From assembly GCA_025024175.1 (NCBI GenBank), contig QCXZ01000001.1, positions 1,488,001 through 1,552,000 of the forward strand: DNA of 64,000 bases, in the 5' to 3' direction. Of this stretch, positions 1 to 12,850 are shown piece by piece (within the stretch, counting starts at the first letter, position 1; each line of letters starts with the position of its first letter). The position numbers and the translations under genes were made by a program. Below the pieces are notes generated by a model. The model searched no databases. It was given only the letters and a program-made list of their open reading frames with translations, and had not been told where the DNA came from. Origin of the DNA: Rhyzopertha dominica. Taxonomy: Eukaryota; Arthropoda; Insecta; Coleoptera; Bostrichidae.

Positions 1-366
1 CATGACCCTCTTGGTGAACTCAGCCTGGTTCCAGCTGTATCCAGATACTTTTGAAGCTGCTGGACAGTAAGTAATAAAAAAAATTTCCAGACATGAACTG
101 TAATCTCTCACTTTTACAGATTTCTCGATTACCTGTCAACTCTTGATGATGTGTACCTGGTCTCGGCGAGTCAAGTGATTGAATGGATGAAAAACCCGGT
201 TCCAGTTGCCGAATTTACTTCCGCTATAGCAGACAGGAGCGCCAGTTGCAGTTCACGTGTATGTCCGCTATCACATGGCGAAACCGAGATTAGGTATATG
301 ACGTCGTGCGTTGCGTGTCCCGCCGTGTATCCATGGGTTGATAATCCCCTGGGAGAAGCGACGTAA
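1..366 (+). CDS. Chitin deacetylase, 3' end (last two exons, partial)
   Basis: This is the C-terminal end of a polysaccharide-deacetylase-family chitin deacetylase, a secreted enzyme that removes acetyl groups from chitin in cuticle or gut lining. Exon A runs from the window edge to 66 and reads NSAWFQLYPDTFEAAG in the frame starting at base 2. A 53-bp intron (67-119) has a GTAAGT donor and a TTTTACAG acceptor. Exon B (120-363, stop TAA 364-366) joins in frame to give GQFLDYLSTLDDVYLVSASQ and then VIEWMKNPVPVAEF, which match the family pattern FLDYL..LDDVY.V...Q.IEWMKNPVP. The tail is cysteine-containing (YMTSCVACPAVYPW). The metal-binding and catalytic motifs lie upstream of the window. The tiny intron suits a compact insect gene. 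The family call is firm; the CDA subgroup cannot be fixed from the tail alone. Confidence 0.87.
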
Positions 367-414
367 TGAAGACTGATGGTTATCTAGGTGTGGATGATTG
401 TATGTTTTGATACG

Positions 415-420
415 AATAAA
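415..420 (+). terminator. Poly(A) signal of the chitin deacetylase gene
   Basis: A canonical AATAAA lies about 50 bases after the stop codon. This is a plausible cleavage and polyadenylation signal and implies a very short 3' UTR. Confidence 0.55.
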
Positions 421-1240
421 GGCAGTTGTATGGTATTTATTTTGTTTGGGTTATCTTGTTACTCTCTGTGCGTTGATTATTACAGTTTCAGCGCTACTTC
501 TGAGGAAGATACCGACATGAGTGTCGAAACGTTAAATTCAGATAATCAACAACAACCACGGAAGGCTTCAGACCAAAACTCGTTACTTTCTGTAAGGAGA
601 TATATAGGTAGTTACTGCTAAAGATAAAAAAAATCGTTCAAAATACTAAATTAGTACCGTTTTGTGTGGTGAATTCAGTGATTTTAAGTCAGCTACCAAA
701 TATCCTGAAAGATGGTATCATCCCGTGATAAATCGACCTTAAAATATATTTATTGACATAAACTTGCGATAAAACGAAAATAATTTGATGCTGCAATTTG
801 ATATCTATGAAGTGGTTGTTTACTTCATGTGCTGCACTTATTAACTACGCCGGCGGCTCTAGGAAAAACGAAGGCCAATTTTTAATTTCCTGTGAAACAA
901 ATTTAGAAAACGTGGTTGTCTGAAATTGCATGTCAAGTAATTGTTTAAAAAGTGGAAAAAGACTGGAAACCATAATAACATTACAATTTGAATTCACCCC
1001 GTATATATAACTATAGCCCCACTTTGAATTAACAGTTTTTCTTGGCCAGATGCAGACATAATTCAATGTAATTTACAAGAAACATAAAAGAAATACAAAT
1101 TAATAAATTTCATAACTTTTAGATGGCTGTGATCGAACGTCAAAAACATGTCTATATTTTGTTATTATCAACTGTCACTGTGTTATAACAATTGCGTTAA
1201 AAATGCTTCGTGAAAGGTATATAGTGACATGGAAAAGGTA
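421..1240. other. Intergenic, no gene seen
   Basis: AT-rich sequence with short open frames on both strands, none resembling a known family. One 77-codon frame starts at a GTG and looks like chance. Confidence 0.5.
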
Positions 1241-1242
1241 AA

Positions 1243-2072
1243 AATCTTGACTTTTTAGGATAAAGGCTTTAATCGCCAAAAAATTGCTCTAAGAATTAAC
1301 TGGCCTCGTATAGTTGTCGCCAATTATTTGCGAAATCCTAAACATTATGGCACAAATAAGAAAGGTGGCCCTAAGAAAAAAAATTCGCCCAGAGCTGCAA
1401 GAAGAATTATTGCTACAGCGAATAATACTTTGAAAAGTCGAAAAAGAATTGCCTAAGAGTGCGGGCTTGATATTTCAAAATTGACTATAGGGAGGGTTCT
1501 GAAGAAAAGTGAACACATTGCAGCCGAAAACTAAGAAAATGTCTGCGACTTCGTCCTCACCATAAAACAACCCGTTTGGAATTTGCTCGTGAGAATATGA
1601 AACGAAATTGAGAAAATGTAAACCAAAACCTTACAATTAACCCTCGAATTGAACCATGCTATTTAAAAAAAATCAGATTGTCTGATTCTGATGAAAAAAA
1701 AATCTTGATGGTCCAGACGGCTTCAATTGTCATTGGTGACATTTGAGGAGGGAACCTGAATATCTTTCAAAACGAAACTTTGGAGGTGGTACGTTAATGG
1801 TATGGGGTGCCTTTACAAAAGCAGGCGTTTTAACATTGTCTTTCTCATCAACACGAATGAACAGTCGAGAGTATATTCAAGTGTTCTTGAGACAAATTTA
1901 ATGACTTTCTTACTTAACAACTACGAAGGGGATTTCATTTTCCAACTAGATAATGCGAGGATTCATGTCAGTAAACGGTCGATGGCTTGGTTTGCCAACC
2001 AAAATGCCGGATTGTTAGAACTTGCTGGCCTGCCCCTTTGTTTCGGTGCATTTTTATTCCTGGTCAAATAAA
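1243..2072 (+). pseudogene. Tc3-like (Tc1/mariner) transposase remnant
   Basis: Decayed cut-and-paste transposase. In changing frames one can read an N-terminal helix-turn-helix (DKGFNRQKIALRINW, then VVANYLRNPKHYG, about 1259-1350). Next comes a basic linker (KKGGPKKKNSP), then a region equivalent to the second helix-turn-helix (SRKRIA, then LTIGRVLKK). The DDE domain follows, with LDGPDG, KRNFGGGTLMVWGAF (about 1770-1812) and QLDNARIHVSK (about 1945-1975). The usual WPARSPDLNP box survives only as CWPAP in another frame near 2025-2040, after which similarity stops. Several stops and frameshifts are present, so it cannot encode an active enzyme. No terminal inverted repeats were identified. 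The Tc3 affiliation rests on the GPDG and KRNFGGG motifs known from that family. Confidence 0.85.
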
Positions 2073-5000
2073 CTTTAACAATTTCTCTTTTCAATCGAAA
2101 TTGAATAGGATTGTTGCCTGACTTCTTATACCAAATCTAGTAGTTGCGTCTAAAAGCCATGTAAATACGCTCCAGTACAATCTTTTGAGTGAAGTCCTAT
2201 GCAGATATCATCCGTCCTTAGACGAGACTGGCGTACCTTAACCGTCTTTTTGCTGGTTCGTGAATATCGACCATTGGCTTCGAATTTACACCGCTACTGG
2301 TTGGCGCAATTGTCGTTAGGTTATAGTCTGCCCATCGAACAAGAATTATACCGTTCTATCGACTATGGAATTAATTTCACCTACTTGTTTCTTCTGCATC
2401 ACCTCTTTAGAAACAACGGGACATCTTTTGTTCGATTATCTCTTATAGTTCCTGTCACAGTGTAGCATCTTTTTTCCCAAATCTATAAGTACATGAAACT
2501 TGTAAACACTGTCGCAAAATAGACGCAATAAACGTTTATTGTCATTATGTAGCTCGTTAAACATAATTACAAGAGGAGCAACACAAGCACTAAATGCTCA
2601 GATGTAATTTTCATTGATCTTGGAATCCTTGCAATGGTACACATTGAAATTTATCAAATAATCACTGCTTGTATTTAATCAGCAGATTTTGTATCCAAAC
2701 CGGATCGATTTTCCCTTGATGAACTGCTTGCATGAATGCCTGCCAAAATATTTCACCATTGACTTTTCATAGTTGATATTTTCTTCAGCCACATAGGTCT
2801 GCGCAAACTTCTTTTGTAGCTTTTCAGTCAGTGGTCGCAATTTGTAATAAGCTAGAAGCTAGTAGTCCAGAATTGACACAGTTTTATTAAAATTTGACGA
2901 TTCTGTTATAAAACGCCTTGAAATGCTATCTCACAGAAACCAACGCACGTGTATTATCACGGAAATAAATCTCTGCGTTTAATGTTGTGGGGATATTGCA
3001 GTTTATGCGAAATTTTATACATATTTGCCCCATTATATTTCAGGAATATATAAAAGATTACCAAGAATCTGTTTTAGAATACATCTAGACAAAAGAGGAT
3101 ACACTATTGAAATACCTACAAAAAGCTTAAATAATGCTGATAACCCATCAGATTTATAATCCAGGAGAGATTGCAATGCAAGAGACAATCGTGGAACCTG
3201 TTCAGATTAGATAGACTTGATTTATGTACTTTGACATATTTCGATATGCATGATTCGTAGGCTGACAAGTTTGAATTGATGTGTTATATATAGTACTTTA
3301 TCACAATATTAACTTTCAACAAACACTTCAGGTAAATTTGCACGTGGAAAGTATGAAATCTGCTGAATTTACTCCAAAATCTTGCGCGTGGATGAATATC
3401 GAATAACAGAGCAATTTATTATATTGGTTAAATAAGTATAGTACGAAATTGGGTACTAGAATTTTTTTATTAATATTACCGAAAAACTAATCGAGTAAGA
3501 ACGGAACACTTGCACACGGTTTTATACCTATCATAGTAAGTTAATTCAATAAATTGCGATAAGTCGAAGTAGATGCTGTTTTGTGCGATATCGGTGAAGC
3601 ACAAATCCATTTATTGGCGATGAGATTAAAGTATTGTTACTGTCGACAAGCAGTATATGGTTTTCCAACTAAGACATTTTTACTCAGTTCGGGTACAAAG
3701 TAACCTATCACACCATTCCGATTTTAGTAGTAAAAAATGACCCTTAAAGAATTTTTTAAAATAAAATACGTATCGCTAAAAGGTAAACACTAAATTAAAA
3801 AAACCTGCATACACCGGCATTTCAATAAAAATCTTTTAGCTCTTACAGAATAGTTAATGTATTTAAAGTTTTCAAGAACATTATATATCTATAAAGCTAA
3901 TTGTTTGTAGTTTAAAAAATAAACTTTCTTTTAATTTTAAACAGTTATTTAATGATTAGTGGTTTATTAAAAGCTTGCAAAATATAATCACTTGCCATGC
4001 GTAAATTAAAAATATCCTGCCTTTGAGTTTGGAGAAAAACGACGTTCTTCTAGAGCCAGTTTTCGCGATATCATCACTCTAATAACCAACAAACTGCATA
4101 CAATGAATTAGTTGATTTGGGGGCATCAAAGCATTATTTTCTGTTCGAATCCATAAATATTCGGTTGTGTGAATAATAAGCGTCGAGATACAGTAAGTAG
4201 CATAAGTAACTCCATCCATCTATTGGCTCAACTATACATCATTTCCTGATAGGTGCCGAAAGGTCTTCCCCGTTCAGTACTAAAAATATACTGCTATATC
4301 TATTTTTATGCATTTGAGTATTTGATAGCAATCGTAACAGCTTTATTTGTGATTGAAAAGTGAATACTCACAAAAGACAATCTATTAATAAAAATAGATT
4401 ATAAGTGTGTATTATCCTACTGCATCAGCATACCATCATGGCGTTTCTGTTGTTTCCACGAATGGTTTTCTAGAACGTGTGATACTAAAGTCTGCAGACT
4501 AAAGATAAGCAAGTGACGTGTGAGGTAATAACATTTTTTTTCGCTTACTAAGTATAAAAATCTCCCGTACACTTTTATTTTGTATTTCATACAATACGGT
4601 CTTTATCAAACACCTTGTAGCTTTTCTTTAAGGGAGCTTACGAGGACAACGGAACCATAGATTTGGAAATGGCATAGTGGCATATTACAGTCACCATTAA
4701 GAATGAAATATCCTTTGAAAATATGATCATTTAATGTGTAGAATTTAAGCTTCCTTCGGTTTTAGGGCTCGGTTGCTCTGTTACACATTTCTAAATTCTC
4801 GTAAACCATTAACCAGATGCAAACGCAAAATCTAAAACTGCAAAACACAAACAGAAGAAGCAAAATCCAATTGCCTAAAACTATTATGCAAATCCAGGAC
4901 TTGATGTAATTAAACCTCTTGCTGTGCTACGCGCGAAGGTTACGTGATCTAATTTGCTACGAAGTGATTTGTAAATTGACGTGCCGTTAACCCGACTTTT

Positions 5001-5773
5001 TATGCCCTCATGTATATTTCCATTAAAGGAAGTGTTCAGTATTCTCGCTGAGTTCGGGGCTCGCTGCGAAGCCTGTTAGTTGTTCTATAAAAGTAAGTCC
5101 TGCAAGGACGTGCATGGCTTTTTGTCGTTTTGTCTCAGTATTCCGGCAAGATCCTCTTTCTGATACTACCCATATACTCCTTTAAAATTACATTTGATCG
5201 TGATATACGACCTTCGGACGAACACGTCTAGCCACGAGTTATGGTCACCGATACTTGGCCGAAAAAGAGCTCACTAAATAGTTCGATTTTTGAAAATACG
5301 TAGCGTCCAGTGATTATAGACTGTAATGTATAATATGCATAAAGTCTACGTAGTGAAAATAAATTATACAGGGTGATTTATTAAGTGTATGAAGCGGCTG
5401 TATCCTGAAAAATGTATCAGATAAATTTGCTAAACATATTTTGAATTTCCTTAACCCTATGTGTCATTAAAAAAATTAGGATGTATATTTACGAGTAGTT
5501 TTGACATCACTTTAATAAGCCTGATTTACACTTTTTTTGTTAAACTTTTACAGACACATACTGGTGATTTCTGTTTGACTATTGCTATATCAAAGGTGTC
5601 AATCTTTATGATACGAATGTAGTTGGAAAATAGAGTGGGATCATCATGTAACATTTCGAATATTTAAGACAAAACAATAAATATTTTCAGTGGCCTTGGA
5701 ATATGCGAATTTCGGNTGAATGGAATGATAATTGGGTTGTTGGGACATTATTTNCGGAAAACGTCTGCAGNCT
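2073..5773. other. Long non-coding stretch
   Basis: No recognisable gene. A perfect 16-bp palindrome (CAATAAACGTTTATTG) lies at 2526-2541. At about 5369 there is an ACAGGGTGATTTATTAAG motif of the kind found at the ends of insect mariner-like elements, followed by weak transposase-like reading (WNDNWVVG near 5720). That stretch is cut off by the LINE tail at 5774. Several N bases occur near 5716-5777. Confidence 0.45.
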
Positions 5774-7000
5774 GTANTTATAATAATAATAAAGTTATTT
5801 ATTGTGCAAAATGATGTACACAAAAGGTAGGAGATTTGACGTCAGTCATTCTACCACTCCCCCGTTTACAAACAAATATACATAAAACGCGTTATATAAA
5901 AAAAACTAACATACAAATCAATCCAATTGCAAATTACTCAAAAAACGATGCCTAAGACGACGACTGAACGCCACCAGTGGCAGCTCTACGATATCAAGAA
6001 TTTTATTCAATAATGTAGGAGCTATGTAACCATAACTACTCTTAAATTTTGATGTGCGATGTTGAGGCGCGGTAAAAGAATTATATATAACATTTTCAGA
6101 ATTTGAGAGCGTCTCACAAGAATATCTGTTAAACAAGAAGGTACCCTATTAGTATAAATCTTATACAATAGTATGCTATATAAGTATTGCATTCTGAGAT
6201 TCATTTGTGGTTCATTTAAACGAATTAAATATGGAGTGATGTGCTCTCTGAATGGAACCTTGCACACGTATCTTATACAAGCATTCTGGACACGTTGAAT
6301 TTTTAATTGATTGCACTTGGGCATAAAATGATTGTAAACTTGAGAACAATAATCTACATGAGGATAAATTAATGTCTTTACTAATTTTAACTTTACATTA
6401 TCATCCAAGATGTCCCTTAAGCCGTACATGGTTTTTAATTTAAAAAGACATATTTTGTACACTTCTTGGCAATGTTTGTTAAAACACAAACTTCTATCAA
6501 AGACGACACCCAAATTTTTAGCAGAGTCTACCCAATCAAGCACAGTTCCATCATTAGTAACACTATAATTTGAACACACAAGGTCGCTGCAATGCTGATT
6601 ACCAATGCACATAGCTATAGATTTTTTAGGATTAAGCTTTAGACCATGATTTCTGCACCACTTGTAAAACAAATTTAAATCATAATTAATAGCAGCTATT
6701 GCATTATCAACATCAACATACAGCTGATCGTCATCAGCATAAAGCTGATACTGTGAACTAAACAAAGCTGCAGGCAAATCAAAAGTATACAGTAAGAATA
6801 ATATAGGCCCCAAGATACTACCCTGAGGGACGCCACTTCTGGTTTCTTTTAGATCTTAGTGTAAAAAATCGCTTAGTATTATTCTCTGCATCCTGCCGTA
6901 GAGATAGCTTGAAAACCATCTCTGTGCGACCTGGTCAAAACCTATGTAATTCAATTTAGCAGTCAACAATTCAAAATTTACGAGGTCTAAGGCTTTACAT
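5774..7000 (-). mobile_element. Non-LTR retrotransposon (LINE), 3' part with reverse transcriptase
   Basis: A 5'-truncated LINE on the minus strand. Reading from 7000 downward, one sees the RT palm start (CKALDLVNFELLTAKLNYIG), then SGVPQGSILGPILFLLYTFD (about 6838-6780) and the catalytic box QLYADDDQLYVDVD (about 6740-6700). The thumb region follows (LKLNPKKS, KNLGVVFD, YPHVDYCSQVYNHF). A frameshift near 6120 moves the C-terminus into the next frame (YSCETLSNSENVIYNSF, ending at the stop near 5918). A stop also interrupts the frame around 6855. The 3' end is AATAAATAACTTT followed by (ATT)n at 5774-5796, a simple-repeat tail rather than poly(A). The VPQGS..GP and YADD boxes are diagnostic of a LINE RT. 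The jockey/CR1/I-like superfamily is likely but the clade is unresolved. Confidence 0.88.
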
Positions 7001-8990
7001 TGCGAAGAACATTTTTCATATCTTGCAAAGTGCGAAAAAATTATTACAAATAAATCAAGGTATCTGAACAGTATTATATAATTAATTTTCGCTGATTATT
7101 TGACCTCAATGTCGCATAATACTCGTGCTTCGCAGGCGAACGCAAAAGGGTTGGGCAGGTAGCCGAGGGGTGAGCCCTGAAATTCTAAGCCGTCGTTACT
7201 GCGGAGCTTAGATGGAGGAAGAGTAAAACAGATGACTTGACAACAGAAAATGCGTGTTTATTGAGTGTCGGATGTAANCAGTAGTTCGACCACGTTCCGA
7301 GTCGCGTCGCCAGTTCCCCGTCCCTCGCTGCCGTCGTCTTTATTGGGAACCGCCTGCCATCCTTTTTTACTCCCTTAAACATTTTTCACATTTTCCATAC
7401 GTCTGAACAACTTACGTATTCAGCGGAAGGGATATTACGAAATTGCCTCTAGTTGTGTTGTATTTCCCTTATTTTACAACGTGTCCGGAACCCAAAAGGG
7501 CGAAGTTTGTGCAGTTGGAAACTTTGCAATGTGCGGGATTTCATGTAATTAGCCATTAATATGGAAATAAGTTTCGCAGGATCTCAATTTTCGAGAATTA
7601 TTAACACTTTATTTCTCTGTATAGGAGAAAATTGCGCTCAGTCCGAAACATAATCTTTAATGCGCGCAGATGCCTTCGAAAATGGGACAATATAAATTGC
7701 AGCCACTTCAGATTAGTAGACAAGCACGATTGGGTGTACGGAATAACAATTCTGTATTATAATAATAACGCTGATGTAATTAAGTGCAAGTCGCAAATTA
7801 ATTAATGTAAAAAAATAAAGATAGGTACCTGTAATTAGCTGCCCCAAGTGCAGGTACTCTATTAAATTTTTTTCCGCTATCAGTTTTCATCTTATGTATC
7901 TTGTTATGAGTCTGAGCTCATTATTCATTATGAAAACAACCTAAAAGTTCACTAGAACTTCTCCAGTCTATACATTAATTACGGTATCATCTTCAATGTT
8001 TATTATCGTTGCCGCTTTATACACCTAAAATACCCTGGAAACGTGTACTTATCCAGTACTGAATCTTGAGAAAATTTAGGCTTGACAATTTTGAATACTG
8101 TTGATGGATCGATCTAAATCAAACAATGCTCTCTGTTATAGTTCATTACATATGTACCGTGCTTACGACCCTTTAATAAGTTTGGTGCTTTCCTATCGTA
8201 AAACCTAATTATAACCATCAGGAGTGGATTCTATTATTTTAAAATCAATGCCTAGTCAACCAGATTCTCTATAATAGAACAAATTTTGAAAAATTGCTAT
8301 GCAGTTTCGTCCTTCGTTCAAAATTTAATAGAAATGTACGAAAAAATAGGTACACATTTGATGTAAGTTTCCGCTTGAAGTCGTTTGCCCATCGCCCTGA
8401 ACTATGTTTTGTAAGAAATCGTAGGAATACTTGGTTTCGTGATTTTCATTCGATTTGGTTTTCTTTTGGCCATGATTTCATTTAACTGAATATGGGATGA
8501 ATGGATATATGTCTCGTCCATATATGTTATTGGTTTATTTGCCTGACAATATTCCTTTAACCTTTGTTTGTGTATTCACGTATCAAAAATGACTACTGTG
8601 CAACCATACAGGACATGTGATTAAATTTCCATTGGGGAACGTTGTTTGTTTATTCACAAATCAAACAGGGTCTCTCTGGGTTTTATTCTTAGTTTTTCCT
8701 ATTTAACAGGAAAACGTTCGGAGAGTTCACAAAAGCTTTTGCTATTGTGGATCCAAATGCAAGGGCTATGTTCTGTGCACATGGTACGAATCGGATAAAG
8801 GAGCAATTATTTTTCCACTGCTCATAAATACACACCTATTTTAAACTGTAAAGGCCTACAAATACTGGAGAATGTGTTAATTCTTAAATGTCTAACAAAA
8901 TTGCGCTATTTGGTTTTAATATTTAGTATTCCTAGTTTATCATGTTTACTAAATAAAAGTGTACATTTACTTTTCTTAAATGTTTATTTG
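7001..8990. other. Intergenic, no gene seen
   Basis: AT-rich with a more GC-balanced block at 7120-7380 that reads open on the minus strand but matches nothing known. One N occurs at 7278. No repeat structure was recognised. Confidence 0.4.
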
Positions 8991-8994
8991 TTTG

Positions 8995-10330
8995 AAATTT
9001 GTATATGCATTTGGTTACGTTATAAATGAGGAAGCAGTAACAAAAATCATAGATAATATAAAAAGAGGAAATGCGACAGGGCACGATAAAATTGCACCAG
9101 AAATGAAAAGTATGGGACCAGAAGAGAGGAAAGTGCAGACAAAAATATTTAAAATGGCATGGATGTAGAAGCAGTACCAGATGCCTGGAAAATGGGGATA
9201 ATTGTACCAATACATTAAACAGGAGATACAAAAGGATGTGGGAACTATTGAGAAATTACATTGCTAAATGTAGTAGCAAAGGTTTATAAAAGACTGATCA
9301 AAGCAAGATTAAGAGAAAAGCTGGAATCACAATTACACGAAGCACAAAGCCAGTTTAGAAGGGAGCCAAGCAATCAGGACCATATATTTACGAATAAACA
9401 AAAGGCTGAACAGATAGGTAAAGAAAAATGAATCTGTTTAGCATTTTGGACTTAGAGAAAGCATTTGATAACATCCCAAGAAAAGTTGTCTATAAAAGTA
9501 TGAAGAAAAGAGGTATAAATAACAATCGCAGATTCTCTATGCTATGTGGCACAAAAAATTGCGTCAAAATAAGTAACATGGAATCACAGGATTTCCAGGT
9601 AGTGGATGGATTAAGGGCAGGGGGGTGTTAAGCCCAACACTGTTGTATAGAAAATTAAAGGTGGTTAAGCTAGCAGAATTCGCATTTGCAGATGACCTGA
9701 TGATCTGTGCAGGAAACGAAGAAAAGTGTACAAAATATAGAGTAAGGATGGACACAACAGTAAATGGGAAACAAATAGAACAGATTAAAATATTTAAGTA
9801 CCGAGGAATTACAATAGAAAGCAATGGGAAGAAATAAATGAAAGAATCGCTGGTGCAATAAAGGTGTACCACTCACAATTAGGACGTTAATAAGTAAAAA
9901 GGAAATAAGTGAGAAGACAAAAATGACGGTATACAAGACCATTAAGAGAAAGACTCCTAACTGTACTGCAAGCAACAGAGATGTAATACTTAAGACTTGT
10001 AAAAGGAGTGACTATAATGGACAGAGAAGAACTGGAAATAGAGTCGATTAAACAAACTGTGGAAGAAAATAAACTAAAGTGGTTCGGGCAGGGTGCCTGG
10101 TGAGAATGAATGAGGAAAAGCCAGTAAAACTAGTATGGGAGGCAAGAGTACAAGGAAAGAAAAGAAGAGGAAGACTGCAGAAGACATGGAACATGACAGT
10201 GGCCGAGGCGCTGATTTCACCTGGGACGAAGCTAGAAGAATAGCAAAGGACAGGACTAAGTTGAAGACAATAGTGCAACGAGTGAGTGACATTGCATATC
10301 TTTACACCCAACCGGTAAAGAATTATATGT
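8995..10330 (+). mobile_element. RTE-like non-LTR retrotransposon, degenerate copy 1
   Basis: Decayed LINE on the plus strand. Recognisable pieces in order: AVTKIIDNIKRGNATGHDKI then APEM (9035-9110, the K-N-x-A-G-D-x-I region before the RT), LDLEKAFDNIPRKVVYKSM (9448-9505, palm motif A with the catalytic aspartate), FAFADDLMICAGNEEK (9683-9730, the [FY]ADD box), KYRGITIESNGKK (about 9797), and a C-terminal basic stretch (LVWEARVQGKKRRGR, then KTWN, about 10130-10190). The motif order and tail resemble RTE-clade polyproteins, often auto-annotated in insects as craniofacial development protein 2-like. Many frameshifts and internal deletions are present. A sister copy lies at 38986-39395. Confidence 0.83.
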
Positions 10331-12364
10331 GTGATTATATGTATATTTTATTACTCACTTGCTGTACCAAAATGGTTAAAATATGTTTTTGTTAGTATTT
10401 TATTATGCTTGCACCTTCTGAACACATAATGTGTTTATTTTGAAATCCTTACAAAATTCATTGAAATCCGCATAAAATCTGATGAAATCCTATGATGCCA
10501 TTGTAATGAAATCCGTTATAATCAACTTTAAATGTAAAAATCGATCAAATCAGTTGCGATCTTTTTATTTGATGTAATACGAAACACTATTTTTGCCAGT
10601 GGCTACGCCCTCGTAGCACCGTGAAAGGTCCACCCACTTCGTTTTTAGGTTCCTACTGTCGATTTCTGTGCCTATAACAAAGTTTATACAAACTGAAGAA
10701 TTATTACTGAGTGTCCCTAAATCTGTATCAGCCGGTACCTATGTACATTTACGTCTTCTCATTGGCCTCAGTTCAGCCTGACCTTATTGCTTCTCTGCTA
10801 GGCGCTGACAAAGAGATTTGTAATGAGTATTGTGCGGGAATAAAGTTTCCTCGGTCCAACTGGCCCCTGACGATATAGATTTGTATTCAGTCAAGGTGCC
10901 AATTTCGTTCATTTGGGAGTTATCTGGCCACCTTAAACAAACTCTCCGTCCTCCTTAATTGCAAGCGACCGGCTGCATAATTATGAGATTCGCTGGAAAT
11001 CGCAGGAGAATAATGTGATAAGCGAAACACTGCACACGCCGGTGACGGTAACCGGCGATAATGGATGGGTCAGCAGCACTTGCACAATCAGCTAAATCGA
11101 AATAACGCTAGAGAGGACCGAACCCGCATTACTTCCACCGCGTAAGTGCCACATTTAGGAAGGCCCGATCTGCCAGCAGCGTTATTGAGCAGAACTCCAT
11201 TCTATCACGTAATGCCTAATTAAATTTATTCCAGTTCGAATTTAGCCCTATGTCTTGAGCTGCTCCGGAACATGCTATGGAGTACATTTTGCATTTAGAC
11301 AATCAATAAGACATGATCATGATAGCGTGAAAGCAAGGATACTGTCAATATGACTTTGGCTATCATAATTTGATAATTGCGTTTTTAATTTTATCGTCTA
11401 ACGTTGAGATCTACATCAATGGTAGCAAAAGCCCAGTAAGGAGGTAGAAATCTTGGAAAGTACCTTACACTAGAAGTGTGTATTATTATATTTTCAAATA
11501 ATTTTGGGTCGCTACAATCGGCGAGAAGGAAAATTTGAAGCAGTAATTTTATCTGAAATAAAAATACCGATTTTCAAATGATTCTACAGCGTGGGTTTAA
11601 TTCAACTGCAATAGAGTGGATTAAATCCTACCAAATGGATTAATTTATGCCATATCTTCAAATTGAGGAGTAAACGTATTCTCACAAAAAAGCAAGGGTG
11701 GAGTAAATTTTGTTAAATAACGGCGTACTGAGTTACCGTAGTGTACCTACTGCAAATAACTGTGAAATGATAACAAAACTTACTTCTTTATAGGCAATAA
11801 ACAAGATACAATAGAGAGTAAGCAATGAATTAGTAATTCATAAATTGTTTTACCTGCAATTCAGTTGCACAAGGAATCATTGGCAGGAAGATGGAGAAAA
11901 TGGGTCCGTCCTCCACAACGCTGAAATAGTCTTAGATGCAGTTACGAAAACGAGGAAGCTTCTACATTTGGGATTCCCACAACTGCAAAAGATTACCTTT
12001 GGATTATCTGGAACTGGAATTGGTTCTGAACCAGTAACAAGAAACGATGTGTTTGTTCATACCTTAATTGATGATCTCGATATACATTTTCCATCATCAC
12101 AAAACTCATGCTTTGTAATTGTGAATAAATCATTATCGTATCGTCTTCATTTTTAGTAAAAATATCTTCACACGTTAATTTCGTGTTGGATATTACCTGT
12201 ATTTATCTATTAAACACTGACTTGCAAGTACCCATTCTCTTTTTGGCTTAAATTTTTTGTTTTAACGTTTGAGGTATTTTGGGTTTTGATAATATTATTC
12301 TGTACGAAATGTTTACACATAAAAAACAGTGAACTGATGCATAAATGCGGAATTTTGATTTGGG
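10331..12364. other. Intergenic, with a GC-balanced block
   Basis: The block at about 10590-11250 is less AT-rich and more complex than its surroundings and includes homeodomain-type TAATTA and ATAATTAT cores. It could be regulatory, but no function is shown. An open frame of 103 codons at 11845-12156 (+) is not recognised and has no supporting domain. Confidence 0.35.
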
Positions 12365-12690
12365 TAATAACTCAAAAATCTTCTTTTCACTTTATTAAAT
12401 GGTAATTGGCAAAGCGATTTCCGCTCTAAATGGTCATCGTTAGCGCTTTATACAATTATTATAAACAAATACAAACCACGGGGAAAGAGAAATTAATTTT
12501 GGTAGACAACTTTAAAGTCTTGATAGTTGTTTTCATTTTTGACTTCTATCAAAATTAATTTCTCTTTCCCCTAGTTTGTATTTTTTCATAATAATTGTAC
12601 AAGGCACTGATGATGTGCATTTAAGATCGAAAACGCTCTACCAATTAACAATTTGTAATGTGGAAAAGACATTGATTTTTGATTAATTTA
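12365..12690. repeat. Long inverted repeat (foldback) with hammerhead-like cores
   Basis: Two arms of roughly 110-150 bp (about 12365-12513 and 12540-12690) are imperfect reverse complements around a loop of about 26 bp. The inner arms are near-identical: GGGGAAAGAGAAATTAATTT at 12480-12499 pairs with its complement at 12552-12571. The right arm carries CTGATGA (12607-12613), then 15 bases, then GAAA (12629-12632), the order of a hammerhead ribozyme core. The left arm carries a decayed version on the other strand. Such cores are known in Penelope-like elements, so this may be a Penelope-derived palindrome. A MITE is the alternative. Confidence 0.75.
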
Positions 12691-12850
12691 TAATAAAGAA
12701 TACATTTTTTGTCACCTAAATGCTTAATGTCTTCTTGATATGGGGTACCTGGTAATTTATAATTTGGGGTTATTTACTTTTTTATGTAATAACATAATAT
12801 TTTCTTTCAAATGTCTTCAAAACGGAAAGTGTAAAATGGGAAAAAAGAAT

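Noticed and set aside
5369..5773. Mariner-like remnant upstream of the LINE tail
   Set aside because: Only a terminal-repeat-like ACAGGGTG motif and a few transposase-like residues are visible, with N bases in the key part. Not enough to call an element.
11845..12156. 103-codon open frame
   Set aside because: No recognisable domain, no splice or promoter context, and AT-rich surroundings full of transposon debris.
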